Source: Acidobacteriaceae bacterium
GTDB taxonomy: Bacteria; Acidobacteriota; Terriglobia; Terriglobales; Acidobacteriaceae
DNA: 52,010 nucleotides
Reading direction: 5' to 3'
NCBI GenBank assembly: GCA_003134655.1
Contig: PLBY01000035.1
Location: 14,731-66,740 of the forward strand
Positions 8,853 to 17,854 of the stretch are shown here, piece by piece. Numbering within the stretch: position 1 is the first letter of the stretch; each line of letters starts with the position of its first letter. Below the pieces are notes generated by a model. That model saw only the letters and a program-made list of their open reading frames with translations, had not been told where the DNA came from and did no database searches. The position numbers and the translations under genes are program-made.

Positions 8853-9668
8853 TTGGTTAAGCGAAGCACAAACGCGCAAAGAAAAATCGATTTCAATCCC
8901 CATGCCTTTCTTTCAACGATTGGTAAGGGCAGAGATATGCTGTCTTTTCAAAAGAAAGATTCGATCTTTACTCAGGGGGATCCGACGGACGGGCTGTTTT
9001 TTGTCAAAAAGGGGAAGGTCCGGCTCGCGGTTGTGTCGGAAGCCGGAAAAGAGGCAACGCTTGGCATTTTGAGCGAAGGTGATTTCTTTGGAGAGGGCGG
9101 TCTTGCGGGTCAGCTCACGCGCATGTCGTCTGCGATTGCTGTGACGGACTGCGTTCTTCTGCATGTTGAGAAGAAGGCGATGATGCATACTCTGAGCCTG
9201 GAACCAAAATTGTCGGCCGTGTTTGTCAAATATCTGCTGAAGCGGAATATCCGATATCAGGATGATTTGGTCGATCAGCTTTTCAACTCCAGCGAAAAGC
9301 GACTGGCGAGAGTTCTTTTGCTGATGGCGCAATTCGGGCAAAAAGGAGTCTCCGAAATGTCGGTGCCGAGGCTGAGTCAGGAGACTCTGGCGGAAATGGT
9401 TGGGACAACCCGTTCGCGGGTCAGCTTCTTTATGAACCGATTCAGAAAGCTCGGTTTTATCAATTACGACATTGGAGACAATCTACATGTCCACAGCTCT
9501 CTCCTCAACGTTATTCTCCACGATGATGACGCTGTAAGCGCAACTTCGCCGGTCGAGAATGCAAGCAGCCGCGTCACGAAGAGTCTCGAACCACCTGCAG
9601 AGCCCGGCGAACGGCCCGACAAAGAACGTGCCATGAGGCCTCCGCTCTCTAGCCTCCGCTCACGCTAG
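8853..9668 (+). CDS. Crp/Fnr-family transcriptional regulator
   Basis: The protein has 271 residues from a TTG start at 8853. An N-terminal cyclic-nucleotide-binding-like beta barrel (about 25-140) has IFTQGDPTDGLFFVKKGKV and a ligand-cassette-like segment FFGEGGLAGQ followed by RMSSA. A dimerisation helix and a winged HTH follow (about 180-225: SQETLAEMVGTTRSRVSFFM). There is no N-terminal cysteine cluster, so an oxygen-sensing Fe-S role like that of FNR is unlikely. About 45 residues after the HTH are Ser/Pro/Arg rich and are missing in the paralogue at 43178-43843. The two proteins are identical across the recognition helix, so they should read the same operator. The ligand is unknown. Confidence 0.92.
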   Translation: MVKRSTNAQRKIDFNPHAFLSTIGKGRDMLSFQKKDSIFTQGDPTDGLFFVKKGKVRLAVVSEAGKEATLGILSEGDFFGEGGLAGQLTRMSSAIAVTDCVLLHVEKKAMMHTLSLEPKLSAVFVKYLLKRNIRYQDDLVDQLFNSSEKRLARVLLLMAQFGQKGVSEMSVPRLSQETLAEMVGTTRSRVSFFMNRFRKLGFINYDIGDNLHVHSSLLNVILHDDDAVSATSPVENASSRVTKSLEPPAEPGERPDKERAMRPPLSSLRSR

Positions 9669-9694
9669 CCTCCGCTCACGTCGATAGTGAGCGG
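9649..9694 (+). repeat. Short tandem repeat and hairpin at the end of the Crp/Fnr gene
   Basis: The unit CTAGCCTCCGCTCACG occurs in tandem (from about 9649 and 9665) across the stop codon of the regulator. The second copy continues into CCGCTCAC (9672-9679), seven spacer bases and GTGAGCGG (9687-9694), a perfect 8-bp stem. No T-run follows, so it would be at best a weak or Rho-assisted terminator. Confidence 0.5.
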
Positions 9695-9792
9695 ATGAGA
9701 TTCACAGGAAGCATCTGTCGGAAAGGCAGCCAGAGATCTTAAGAATCCATGGAAAGCATGCCGTGAAAAACGGCTGATGAGGTCCGGCACCA

Positions 9793-10413
9793 ATGACTGC
9801 GAAACTAGCGACGGTAGACGAACGCATCTGGGCCAGCGTGGAAGAAGCAACCGTGATCCCCGACGGGAACGGGATTTCGCGCAGCACGACCAGCGCCCCC
9901 CCGGTTGGCGGCATGCAATTCGACCGCGGATATCTCTCGCCTTACTTTGTCACCGACCCCGAGCACATGAAAGTTGCCTTGGAAGACGCGTACGTTCTCA
10001 TTCACGAAAAGAAAATTACCCGCAAGAAGGACTTGCTCCCACTCCTCGAGCAAATCACCGGGTGTGGCAAGCCTCTGCTCATAATCGCAGAGGATGTTGA
10101 AGGCGAGGCGCTGGCTACTCTCGTTGTGAGCAAGATCCGTGGCCCCTTGCAAGTCGTGGCTGTCAGAGCGCCTGGCATCGGAGATCAACGCAAAAGTATG
10201 TTGCAGGATATAGCGTTCATCACTGGCGGCAAGGCTATTACTGCAGACCTCGACCTGTCCCACGTACAGATTTCCGACCTCGGTCAGGCCAGAAAAATTA
10301 CCATCGATAAGAACAACACAGTGGTCGAAGGCCGGGTTCAAGTACGCCCAGCTTCCGCAGCTACCGGTCTCAAGGGGGCCCCCGTTGGACCTCTCGCGCG
10401 CGGTGTGAATTAG
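9793..10413 (+). CDS. Stand-alone GroEL apical-domain protein
   Basis: The protein has 206 residues. Residues 39-185 align with the GroEL apical domain (E. coli residues about 191-336 and the start of the hinge), beginning [19 protein letters not shown] and continuing through [20 protein letters not shown] and [11 protein letters not shown]. The equatorial ATPase and intermediate domains are absent. Residues that line the polypeptide-binding groove in E. coli GroEL (Y199, Y203, F204, L234, L237, L259, V263, V264) are all present; N265 is Ser. The first 38 residues are unlike GroEL. It cannot form a folding chamber or hydrolyse ATP. It may hold unfolded clients like the known engineered minichaperones, or be a remnant that is still open. 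Confidence 0.85.
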   Translation: MTAKLATVDERIWASVEEATVIPDGNGISRSTTSAPPVGGMQFDRGYLSPYFVTDPEHMKVALEDAYVLIHEKKITRKKDLLPLLEQITGCGKPLLIIAEDVEGEALATLVVSKIRGPLQVVAVRAPGIGDQRKSMLQDIAFITGGKAITADLDLSHVQISDLGQARKITIDKNNTVVEGRVQVRPASAATGLKGAPVGPLARGVN

Positions 10414-10517
10414 CATTGTGTCCAGTCCGGCCGCCCAAACCACTCTCGGGAAATCGCCCTCCCCCGGCTGATCAAGCAACCCAGAGCCTGCTATCACCAT
10501 CGAAACCGCGCCGAGTG

Positions 10518-12548
10518 ATGAAACGAGCTGCTACCCCTATGCTCAGGTTGAGAGACCGTATCGTTTTTTTCTGTTTGATCTCGATATCCCTTGTTCTTTG
10601 CAGTTGCGGGGGAGGAGCAAACGGCGGCTCCACCGGGCCAGGTCCTGTTCAACTTAGTGTCCAAACCACCGGTGCTGGCGGAGGGATGATCAGCAGTAAT
10701 CCCGTGGGCATCAATTGCGGAAAGACCTGCGATGCTAGCTTTTCGAGCGGGACCCAGATAACTCTCAGTGAGACTTCGGCTGCGGGCTCATCTTTCACTG
10801 GGTGGACTGGGAGCTGCAGCGGCAGCAACTCGACTTGCACATTGACGCTCAATGCGAGTGAGCAGGTCACTGCAAGCTTCAGCACTATTCAGAACGCGGC
10901 TGTGCTAACCATGAGCCTGGCGGGAACTGGCACGGGTACGATCGCAAGCAGCCCGTCCGGAATCAATTGTGCCCCAACTTGTAGCGCTAGCTTTGCAAGC
11001 GGAACCCAAGTGACGCTCACGGAGACCGCCGCAGCGAACTCATCTTTTACCGGATGGACAGGGGGCTGCAGCGGCAGCAACTCAACTTGCACATTGACGC
11101 TCACTGCAAGCCAGCAGGTCACTGCAACGTTCAACAGCGCCAAAAACATCACTGCTCTCAATCACATTATTTTCCTGGCGCAGGAGAACCGCTCGTTCGA
11201 TCACTACTTTGGCGCATTACGAGGATACTGGGCCCAGAACGGCTATCCGGACCAATCGTTTGACGGACTACCGCAATTCAATCCAAGTTCAGGCGCACCG
11301 CCGCTGCAGGGGCCAGCCCCGGCCATTCCGGGGTGTGACCCCAGCGCTCCTCCGCCAAGTGATTGCGTCTTTGATGCCAATAATCTGATCACTTCATATC
11401 ATCTGATTACTCAGTGCATCGAAAACCCGAGCCCTTCCTGGAATGAGAGTCATGTGGATTGGAACTACAACGACCAGGTTGGCCTGTATTCTGCCACTTT
11501 GAACGGGTTTGTCTGGGCCGCAGGGCATGATGCCAGAGCGCTGGTACCGCCGTTCGACGACGTCGATGGTATCCGCGCGATGGGGTACTACGATGGTGGC
11601 GACCTCAACTACTACTATTTTATGGCGTCGAATTTCGCGACCTCAGACCGGTGGTTTCACCCGGTCATGGCGCGCACTCCGCCGAACCGTCAGAATCTTA
11701 TCGCAGGCACATCCCAGGGATATGCCTACCCGATCGGCACCGACAGCGCAGACACGGCTCTGTTGACGGCGCCGACGATCTTTCAGGAGCTCCAAACCGC
11801 CGGGGTCAGTTGGAAGATCTACGTGAATCCTCAGGGAAGCCCTTGTTCCGGTCCGCCGTACGATTCTGCCTGCCTGCTAACCCTGAGCTCGGTACAGGAC
11901 TTTCAATGGAGCCAGACAATCCCGTCCCAGTATCCTCAGAACATCGCGCCCATCTCTCAATATTTCACCGACTTGCAGAACGGAACCTTGCCGCAAGTCG
12001 CTCTGATGGAGCCGGCCTCCGACGCCGGTTTCGATGAGCATCCAACAAACTCCGATTCGGCGCCGAGCGATATCCAACTGGGGGCCAATTATGTCTCCTC
12101 GCTCATCAATGGGCTGATGACCAGTACCTCCTGGAAAGACTCGGCGTTTATTCTCACCTTCGACGAATTCGGAGGCCTCTATGACCACGTTTCACCCCAG
12201 CCGGCCGTAAGTCCGGATGGCATTCAGCCAGTCGATTTGCTTCCAAACGATGTTTGCACGCTATCGACGGGCCCCACTTGTGATTTCGTATACACCGGCT
12301 ATCGCGTTCCGCTAATCGTTGTCTCACCGTACACCAAGAAGAACTACGTCTCGCACTCGGTGGCCGATACGACTGCGATTCTGAAACTCATTGAAACCCG
12401 CTTCAACGTGCCGGCGCTGACCAAGCGGGACGCCGCCCAAATCGATATGACGGAATTCTTTGATTTCAGCAATCCAGCTTGGATGACTCCTCCGAGCCCA
12501 CCGGCGCAAGTCACAAGCGGCGCCTGCTATGTGAATCAGTTGCCTTAA
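10518..12548 (+). CDS. Secreted phosphoesterase lipoprotein with two InlB-like repeats
   Basis: The protein has 676 residues from the ATG at 10518 (another ATG at 10539 is possible). A lipoprotein signal ends SLVLCSC. Two cysteine-bearing repeats of the InlB B-repeat/Flg_new type follow (about residues 42-120 and 128-205; each has GINC..TC.ASF.SGTQ.TL.E and SSFTGWTG.CSGSNSTC). The rest is a PF04185-type phosphoesterase domain starting NHIIFLAQENRSFDHYFG near residue 215, with the metal-site segment TFDEFGGLYDHV near 548. The catalytic part is related to the protein at 511-2691, but the N-terminal spacers differ. The VWA gene starts 23 bp after its stop, so the two are probably cotranscribed. 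Confidence 0.88.
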   Translation: MKRAATPMLRLRDRIVFFCLISISLVLCSCGGGANGGSTGPGPVQLSVQTTGAGGGMISSNPVGINCGKTCDASFSSGTQITLSETSAAGSSFTGWTGSCSGSNSTCTLTLNASEQVTASFSTIQNAAVLTMSLAGTGTGTIASSPSGINCAPTCSASFASGTQVTLTETAAANSSFTGWTGGCSGSNSTCTLTLTASQQVTATFNSAKNITALNHIIFLAQENRSFDHYFGALRGYWAQNGYPDQSFDGLPQFNPSSGAPPLQGPAPAIPGCDPSAPPPSDCVFDANNLITSYHLITQCIENPSPSWNESHVDWNYNDQVGLYSATLNGFVWAAGHDARALVPPFDDVDGIRAMGYYDGGDLNYYYFMASNFATSDRWFHPVMARTPPNRQNLIAGTSQGYAYPIGTDSADTALLTAPTIFQELQTAGVSWKIYVNPQGSPCSGPPYDSACLLTLSSVQDFQWSQTIPSQYPQNIAPISQYFTDLQNGTLPQVALMEPASDAGFDEHPTNSDSAPSDIQLGANYVSSLINGLMTSTSWKDSAFILTFDEFGGLYDHVSPQPAVSPDGIQPVDLLPNDVCTLSTGPTCDFVYTGYRVPLIVVSPYTKKNYVSHSVADTTAILKLIETRFNVPALTKRDAAQIDMTEFFDFSNPAWMTPPSPPAQVTSGACYVNQLP

Positions 12549-12571
12549 TTTGTCGCGGGACATGCACGCCA

Positions 12572-13690
12572 ATGACTTCAATGACGAACGATAACGAGTA
12601 CAACGACAGCAGCGACGAGCGGGTTCCAGTGACCTTGAGTGGGTTCGTGCAGTGCTGCGGCTTGATGCTGGCCGGCATGTGCTTCTTCCTCACTCTGGTA
12701 ACCGTTGAACTCAAGGGTCAAGACTCCTCTTCGATTCCGGCCTCCCCCATCGCGACCGGCACCGCGCAAACCGCTCCAGCACCCAACACCGAGCCAGCAC
12801 CTCCAAACGATGGCGCGATGACGCAGGGGCAGTCGGCCGGAGTTGATCAAAGCTCCGTCTTCGTGTTCAAGACGCAAGTTCGGGAAGTGATTTTGCACGC
12901 TACGGTTGTAGATGAGCAGCGGCGCCTGGTTACCGACCTCGACCGGCCGGCATTCACGGCCTTTGAAAATGGAGTGCCACAGGCGACGACCTCTTTTCAC
13001 CGGGAAGATGTTCCGGTGGCGATGGGAATCGTGATCGACAACTCCGGCTCCATGCGCGAAAAGCGCGACAAGGTCAATCAGGCCGTGCTCAATCTGATTC
13101 GGGCCGGCAAATCCAGCGATGAAACCTTTGTAGTCAATTTCAGTCAGGATTCGTATCTCGACCAGGATTTTACGTCTGACGTAGACCTGCTCCAGGGAGC
13201 GCTGCAGAAGGTCTCCGCGCAAGGCAGCACGGCGCTCTATGACGCCATCGTCGCTTCCACAGTCCATCTGAAGAACAACACCCGAGTGCAGCGGAAGGTT
13301 CTGCTGGTGATTACGGATGGCCGGGACAATGCCAGTCAGGAGACGTTACAGGCGGCTATGCGCCGGTTGCAGCAGGAGAACGGGCCGACACTCTATGCCA
13401 TCGGTCTTCTTGGAGACGAGCTTCAGAAGCCGGACACCGGAGCGTTGCAGAGCCTGGCCGAGGTCACGGGCGGAGTTGCCTTTTTCCCAAAAAGCCTCGA
13501 CGAAGTAGACGGCATCACGCGGGTCGTAGCGCGCGACATTCACAGTCAGTACACCATCGGTTATAAGCCAACCGACCACAGCAAGAACGGTGGATACCGC
13601 GCTATCGAGGTGAGAGCGCAGGCGCTCGGCCACCGCAAGCTGACCGTTCGGACTCGGAGTGGGTATTACGCGGGCGAGGCTGTCCACTGA
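12572..13690 (+). CDS. VWFA-domain secreted/anchored protein, acidobacterial type
   Basis: The protein has 372 residues. One hydrophobic segment (about 26-48) acts as signal or anchor, followed by a Pro/Ala-rich linker. The conserved VFVFKTQVREVILHATVVDE and FENGVPQATTSFHREDVPVA blocks mark the VWFA-related family that is expanded in acidobacteria. The A domain has a full MIDAS motif D156-N-S158-G-S160 and the ITDGRDNAS segment. Such domains bind divalent metal and protein partners. It follows the phosphoesterase gene at 23 bp. The start at 12572 is preferred over the overlapping upstream TTG because the signal segment starts close after it, though the ribosome site is weak. Confidence 0.88.
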   Translation: MTSMTNDNEYNDSSDERVPVTLSGFVQCCGLMLAGMCFFLTLVTVELKGQDSSSIPASPIATGTAQTAPAPNTEPAPPNDGAMTQGQSAGVDQSSVFVFKTQVREVILHATVVDEQRRLVTDLDRPAFTAFENGVPQATTSFHREDVPVAMGIVIDNSGSMREKRDKVNQAVLNLIRAGKSSDETFVVNFSQDSYLDQDFTSDVDLLQGALQKVSAQGSTALYDAIVASTVHLKNNTRVQRKVLLVITDGRDNASQETLQAAMRRLQQENGPTLYAIGLLGDELQKPDTGALQSLAEVTGGVAFFPKSLDEVDGITRVVARDIHSQYTIGYKPTDHSKNGGYRAIEVRAQALGHRKLTVRTRSGYYAGEAVH

Positions 13691-13897
13691 GTCAGCCCCA
13701 ACCGGCGGCTGCGGGTTGGCGGTCGCAGTTCAGGCAACGCAAACATCAAACTCCGAAAGCCTTTCGTTTCCCGCAGCCTTCCGCTTCCGAATTCTCCTCA
13801 GCGAGTTGAGCCGTATTGATCAGACACTGGAGCGCCAACGGTAGAAAGTAATGGGAGTGGGGTTCGTGGATTTGAATCTCGCGCTAAGGAGAACCAC

Positions 13898-14200
13898 TTG
13901 CAACGTACCTACCGATTTCTCAGTTCCCTTCTTCTGACTGGCGTCCTTGCTGCACCAGTTGCCATGATGGCCGCTGCCAGCCCACAAGACGACCGGAAAG
14001 AAGAGAACAAACAAGGCGAGAACCACAAGCGCTATTACGACAAGGGCCACAAGGACTATCACAATTGGGACGCCAACGAAGACCGTTCGTACCAGCGGTA
14101 CCAGACCGAACACCACCAAAAGCATGCTTTCGTTGAGCTGAGTACCCGGCAACAGACCAACTACTGGCAGTGGCGCCACAATAATCCAGACAACCGATAA
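13898..14200 (+). CDS. Small secreted Tyr/His-rich protein
   Basis: The protein has 100 residues from TTG at 13898, which follows AAGGAG (13886-13891) at a good distance. A clear signal peptide (RFLSSLLLTGVLAAPVAMMAAA) precedes a very polar mature part rich in Lys, Tyr, His, Asn and Gln (RYYDKGHKDYHNWDANEDRS). There are no cysteines. I do not recognise a named family. The layout suggests a small periplasmic or secreted protein, and the His/Asp-rich stretch could bind metal, which is speculation. It stands alone between two gene groups. Confidence 0.7.
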   Translation: MQRTYRFLSSLLLTGVLAAPVAMMAAASPQDDRKEENKQGENHKRYYDKGHKDYHNWDANEDRSYQRYQTEHHQKHAFVELSTRQQTNYWQWRHNNPDNR

Positions 14201-14275
14201 CGGTTCAGCGTATGTATTTGTATCGTTGCTAGCTGGGCGCGGGAGTGCGGCGTCCACTAGCCGAGGAGTGAGACT

Positions 14276-14386
14276 ATGACGTACACCATGACGAAACCCT
14301 GCCCGATCTGCAAGCAGCAGTTAACGAAGCAAAAACCCACGGACAGTGTGCCATGCGCTTGCGGTCACCACATTTGGCAGGGCTAG
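14276..14386 (+). CDS. 36-residue putative zinc-ribbon protein
   Basis: This short reading frame starts at ATG 14276 behind GAGGAGTGAG and stops at TAG 14384-14386. The product has CPIC at residues 9-12 and CACGHHIW from residue 27, that is two cysteine knuckles (CxxC and CxC plus two His), enough to bind one zinc ion. Function unknown. The good ribosome site and the ordered cysteines argue that it is real; the length makes this moderate only. Confidence 0.5.
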   Translation: MTYTMTKPCPICKQQLTKQKPTDSVPCACGHHIWQG

Positions 14387-14449
14387 AAAGCGGGAACGCA
14401 CTTACCAACTGTCAGTGTTGGTTCGAATCGTTGGATTGCGGGACCGGGG

Positions 14450-15565
14450 CTACCAGATTCCCTTATCGCTTCCCGTGATCTTTTGCCCCACAGCGGCCGC
14501 GGTGGCCAGGCATGGCAACAAGCTAAGTCGGACGCTGTTCCTCAATTCCCGATGGAGCAGCAGAGTGGTGAGTTGTGAGCCGTACAGCTTGGCAGATTGC
14601 GGCATAATCGGGATACGCAAGAAGCCGCGGATGAAGCGTAGTTCATCGCCGCCAAATCGCGCTGAAACCCTTACGAATGGCGGGAGATCGAGACCTCTAC
14701 CGCGGTAATGAGTCAGGTAGTCCGACACAATCGCCAGATAACTCGCCACGCCCTTCCAGATTCCGGCAACCTTGGCCGAAAAGCGCAAGTCTTCGTAATC
14801 GATGGTGCCCGTCTCCGACAGCCTGCCCGTGTCCACGATATCGCACAACCGAAAATAGAAATGGCGGTACATCCGTTGCATGGTTGAGATCATGAGACGG
14901 TCTTCGGCAGCTGGCACGCGGAACATGTGGCTCCCAAAAGGAGCGAGCGTGGCACGGCCGGCCAAGGACTCGGCGATTCCAACCTGCTCTCCGGTTTGAC
15001 CCAAGCGGCCCATGTGGATCTCAACCGCCTCGGGTAATCCGGGGATGACGAAGTTCCATTTGCGTGCCAGGCGATCTCCCCAGCTGCGCGGCGCAAGTTG
15101 GGCCGCGAAACTCCGCGTCATAAGTTGGAGTACATCCGTCGGGGCCGCATTCGTGTACAGATCCAAGTCGCTGCCCAGATCGGGCCAGTGATCGAGCGAT
15201 TTGATTACCGTGATGTCGTACCCTTCTGCCTGGAACGCGGCGCAAACTCTCTCCAAGAACAACATCGCGTTCTTGATCCGCGCGCCCTCGGCAGCGAGCG
15301 CGGTTGCAGCCCACTCCGCACGGTTGTCGTCCCCGGCCTGGCGCATGATCTGGAGAAAGGCATCGAGCCCGCGCATGACCACGTGATGTGAGCTGGCGAG
15401 GGCGAGCATATCTTCGAATTCTTCCCGGCTGAATTCCGCAATGCCCAAATCCAGCTCGCCAGCCGTGGGCGGAAGGCTTGCGTCGCCTCGGCTCGGCGGC
15501 AACAGAAGCCGCGAAAGGACGATGAGAGACTTGCTCGAACCGAAGGGAGAGGATGTCTTATTCAT
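14450..15565 (-). CDS. Nucleotidyltransferase-like protein (NTP_transf_5 type)
   Basis: The protein has 371 residues. The central segment VIKSLDHWPDLGSDLDLYTN resembles the GSDxD metal site of the nucleotidyltransferase fold in the uncharacterised NTP_transf_5 family; the spaced acidic residues of the DLDL motif are the likely catalytic ones. An all-alpha N-terminal part precedes it and an alpha-helical region follows. Members often lie in capsule or exopolysaccharide loci, and such a locus starts about 8 kb away, but no direct link is visible. It lies 21 bp downstream of the TPR gene on the same strand, so the two probably form an operon. Substrate unknown. Confidence 0.7.
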   Translation of the reverse strand: MNKTSSPFGSSKSLIVLSRLLLPPSRGDASLPPTAGELDLGIAEFSREEFEDMLALASSHHVVMRGLDAFLQIMRQAGDDNRAEWAATALAAEGARIKNAMLFLERVCAAFQAEGYDITVIKSLDHWPDLGSDLDLYTNAAPTDVLQLMTRSFAAQLAPRSWGDRLARKWNFVIPGLPEAVEIHMGRLGQTGEQVGIAESLAGRATLAPFGSHMFRVPAAEDRLMISTMQRMYRHFYFRLCDIVDTGRLSETGTIDYEDLRFSAKVAGIWKGVASYLAIVSDYLTHYRGRGLDLPPFVRVSARFGGDELRFIRGFLRIPIMPQSAKLYGSQLTTLLLHRELRNSVRLSLLPCLATAAAVGQKITGSDKGIW

Positions 15566-15586
15566 ATTGGCCAGAATGCATCGGTG

Positions 15587-16762
15587 TTATTGGGGCGCCT
15601 GCGACCCTGCTGGTTTAGGAGACGCTGAGGACAGCGGCTCTTTTGGTGGCACCGTCGTTTCCATGACAGGCGTGTTATCGCGGTGTTTCAGTTCGATCGG
15701 ACCGGACTGGCGTTGTCTTGCCTGGTTTTCAAAAACGATCTTGTCGCCAACCTGCTGCCCGCTATCGGTGATGACTGCAGAGAGGTGCTTCCCTTCGGCG
15801 GAGCGCTGGGTCGCTAGTCCAACCCGGTCGTTGGCGTGCTCGGCCTTCCGGGCTCTTGCGTAGAAGAACTGCGCGGTCTCGAGGTCGCCGTCCCTTTCCG
15901 CCAGATAACCGATGTTGTTGATTGAAAATGCGCTGTTTGGGTCAAGCGAGTAAGCCCGAAGGAAGTCCTGCTTCGCAGCAGGCCAATTATTTCGATTCGT
16001 CGCTGAGACTCCGCGCACCGCAAGCAAGGCAGCTTGCGCCTGGTCGGTGGCTGCATTTTGCATGCGTTCTGTCAGCTTTTTTGCGCTATCCGCAGCCATC
16101 TCGCTGACGGGTTTTCCTCTCCAAGCGTGGTTCAGCGTGACGATGACCGGTTCCGAGGAGTGCGAATCAGCAGCCGCCCTATAGTATGTCAGCGCCTGTT
16201 CGTAATCTCCTCGCGACTCCTTGGCAACGCCCATGTTGTTCAAGGTGAATGTATTCCGCGGATCCATGGCCAATGCCTGTTGCAGGAGGAGATCAGCCTC
16301 CGGCGTCCGGTTTTGTGATAAAAGCCGAATCGCCTCGACATTCATGCGATTGATCTGCATGGGAACGTCATTCAGGCCCCCAAATGCTTCCCGCATCGGC
16401 TTTCCTTCCAGGCGCTTGGCATTGGTTCGGTCGATCACCGCGTCGCTCGCCTGTTCCGACGCCAGAGCGTAGAACTTTTGCGCCCGATCCAGCAGACCCT
16501 GCAGTTCAGAAATGTAGCCCAGGTTGTTCAACGTGAAGGGGTCGCCGGGGTCGTATAGATACGCTTTGTAAAAGAATCCTTCAGCCTTCTCGTACTGTTG
16601 CTTCCGGAGAGCCTCAACCCCGTCGCGATTGAGACGCTGCACGAGAGTGAGTTCGCTTCGCTTGGGGAGCGTGAGTTTGAGGTCACCCGCCGAGGCATTC
16701 CGGGGTGCCCAGCCCACCGCGACGGCAACGATCGCCAGTAAGGTTATTCGTTTGCCAAACAT
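15587..16762 (-). CDS. Secreted TPR-repeat protein
   Basis: The protein has 391 residues. The start at 16762 follows AAAGGACC; upstream codons look non-coding. The signal peptide (RITLLAIVAVAVGWAPRNASA) is followed by TPR units that repeat the phrase FTLNNLGYISE / FTLNNMGVAKE / FSINNIGYLAE, with DPGDP, DPRNT and DPNSA turns about 120-130 residues apart. Each unit is a pair of TPRs. The C-terminus is a Lys/Pro/Ser-rich tail. TPR scaffolds bind other proteins; the partner is not evident. It is divergent from the DUF5666-like gene at 16920 and upstream of the nucleotidyltransferase-like gene. Confidence 0.85.
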   Translation of the reverse strand: MFGKRITLLAIVAVAVGWAPRNASAGDLKLTLPKRSELTLVQRLNRDGVEALRKQQYEKAEGFFYKAYLYDPGDPFTLNNLGYISELQGLLDRAQKFYALASEQASDAVIDRTNAKRLEGKPMREAFGGLNDVPMQINRMNVEAIRLLSQNRTPEADLLLQQALAMDPRNTFTLNNMGVAKESRGDYEQALTYYRAAADSHSSEPVIVTLNHAWRGKPVSEMAADSAKKLTERMQNAATDQAQAALLAVRGVSATNRNNWPAAKQDFLRAYSLDPNSAFSINNIGYLAERDGDLETAQFFYARARKAEHANDRVGLATQRSAEGKHLSAVITDSGQQVGDKIVFENQARQRQSGPIELKHRDNTPVMETTVPPKEPLSSASPKPAGSQAPQ

Positions 16763-16919
16763 GTTTGGTCCTTTGTGAGCGTGGGTTGGATGCACCGCGC
16801 GGGAATGCGTTGCCTAGCCGCCAAAAGCAACATTGTTGGCTGCGGAAGGAGCTTTGAGGCCACTGTTGATCACTTCCTACCATCAAAGAGACGGCGAGAA
16901 TCTAGGCAGCAGGTAAAGG

Positions 16920-17819
16920 GTGTCCGAAATGGGTCGTCTTCTAGCGGTAGCCATTCTTAGTAGCGTGGCATTTGCTCAATCATCGTCGTCCGCCGGCTCG
17001 AAGCCAGCACAAGATCAGCGTGTTCAGGCTGCAAGCAGGCCGGAAAGCGCGTTCGGCAGTCCAACCGCATTGCCCCCTACGCCGCGGGGAAAGAGCACTG
17101 TAATCGGCGGCGCAATTCGTGGGGTGGACAGGGTTCGCGACCAGTTCACGCTGAATGTCTTCGGCGGGCGGACGCTGAAGGTCCTCTATGACGAACGTAC
17201 CCAAGTCTATCGTGACGGCTTAAGAAGCGCGTTGCGCGATCTGCGTCCTGGCGATCATGTCTCGGTCGAGACGGTGCTGGACGGAACCACACTGTTTGCG
17301 CGCAGCATTCACCTGTTGTCGGCGGTGCCGGAAGGCGAGTGCCAGGGTCAGGTGCTCAGCTACAATCCCGGCGACCGTGAATTGACCGTGCGCGACGCTC
17401 TCTCTCGTCAGCCGGTCAAACTGCAGGTGCCTGCAGGCACCGCCATTGTTCGCCAGGGTCAGGCTGCTTCCGCCTCCTCGGACAGTGGCTTCCCGGGTCT
17501 GGCTACAGGGAGTCTAATCTCGGTCAAATTCCAATCCGACAACAAGGGTCACGGCGTGGCTAGCAAGATTGTGATCCTGGCGGTTCCGGGAGCAGCATTT
17601 GTGTTCGTTGGAAATGTCACCTTCCTTGACCTGCGCTCGGGGTTGTTGGTGCTGGTCGATCCGCGGGACGACAAACGCTATGAAGTATCCTTTGATTCGG
17701 CTCGCTTCCCAATGAGCCATGAACTCCACGAAGGGGCAGATTTGACCGTGACCGCGGACTTCGATGGCGCCCGCTACGTGGCGAGCAAGATTGCGATCAA
17801 CTCGCCTTCTGACAAATAA
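16920..17819 (+). CDS. Secreted DUF5666-like repeat protein
   Basis: The protein has 299 residues from GTG at 16920 (ATG at 16929 is equally possible). A signal peptide ends near VAFAQ. The mature part contains about three OB-like beta repeats with the pattern IGGAIRGVDRVRDQFTLNVF, GQVLSYNPGDRELTVRD and VGNVTFLDLRSGLLVLVD. Each is followed by a segment such as LRPGDHVSVET, as in DUF5666. Function unknown; it is probably an envelope protein. The last 76 bp of the gene (17748-17823) recur nearly unchanged at 22092-22166, downstream of another gene, a sign of local duplication. Confidence 0.72.
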   Translation: MSEMGRLLAVAILSSVAFAQSSSSAGSKPAQDQRVQAASRPESAFGSPTALPPTPRGKSTVIGGAIRGVDRVRDQFTLNVFGGRTLKVLYDERTQVYRDGLRSALRDLRPGDHVSVETVLDGTTLFARSIHLLSAVPEGECQGQVLSYNPGDRELTVRDALSRQPVKLQVPAGTAIVRQGQAASASSDSGFPGLATGSLISVKFQSDNKGHGVASKIVILAVPGAAFVFVGNVTFLDLRSGLLVLVDPRDDKRYEVSFDSARFPMSHELHEGADLTVTADFDGARYVASKIAINSPSDK

Positions 17820-17854
17820 GATCGACGATAACCGGCGCACCAGAGGGACAACCT

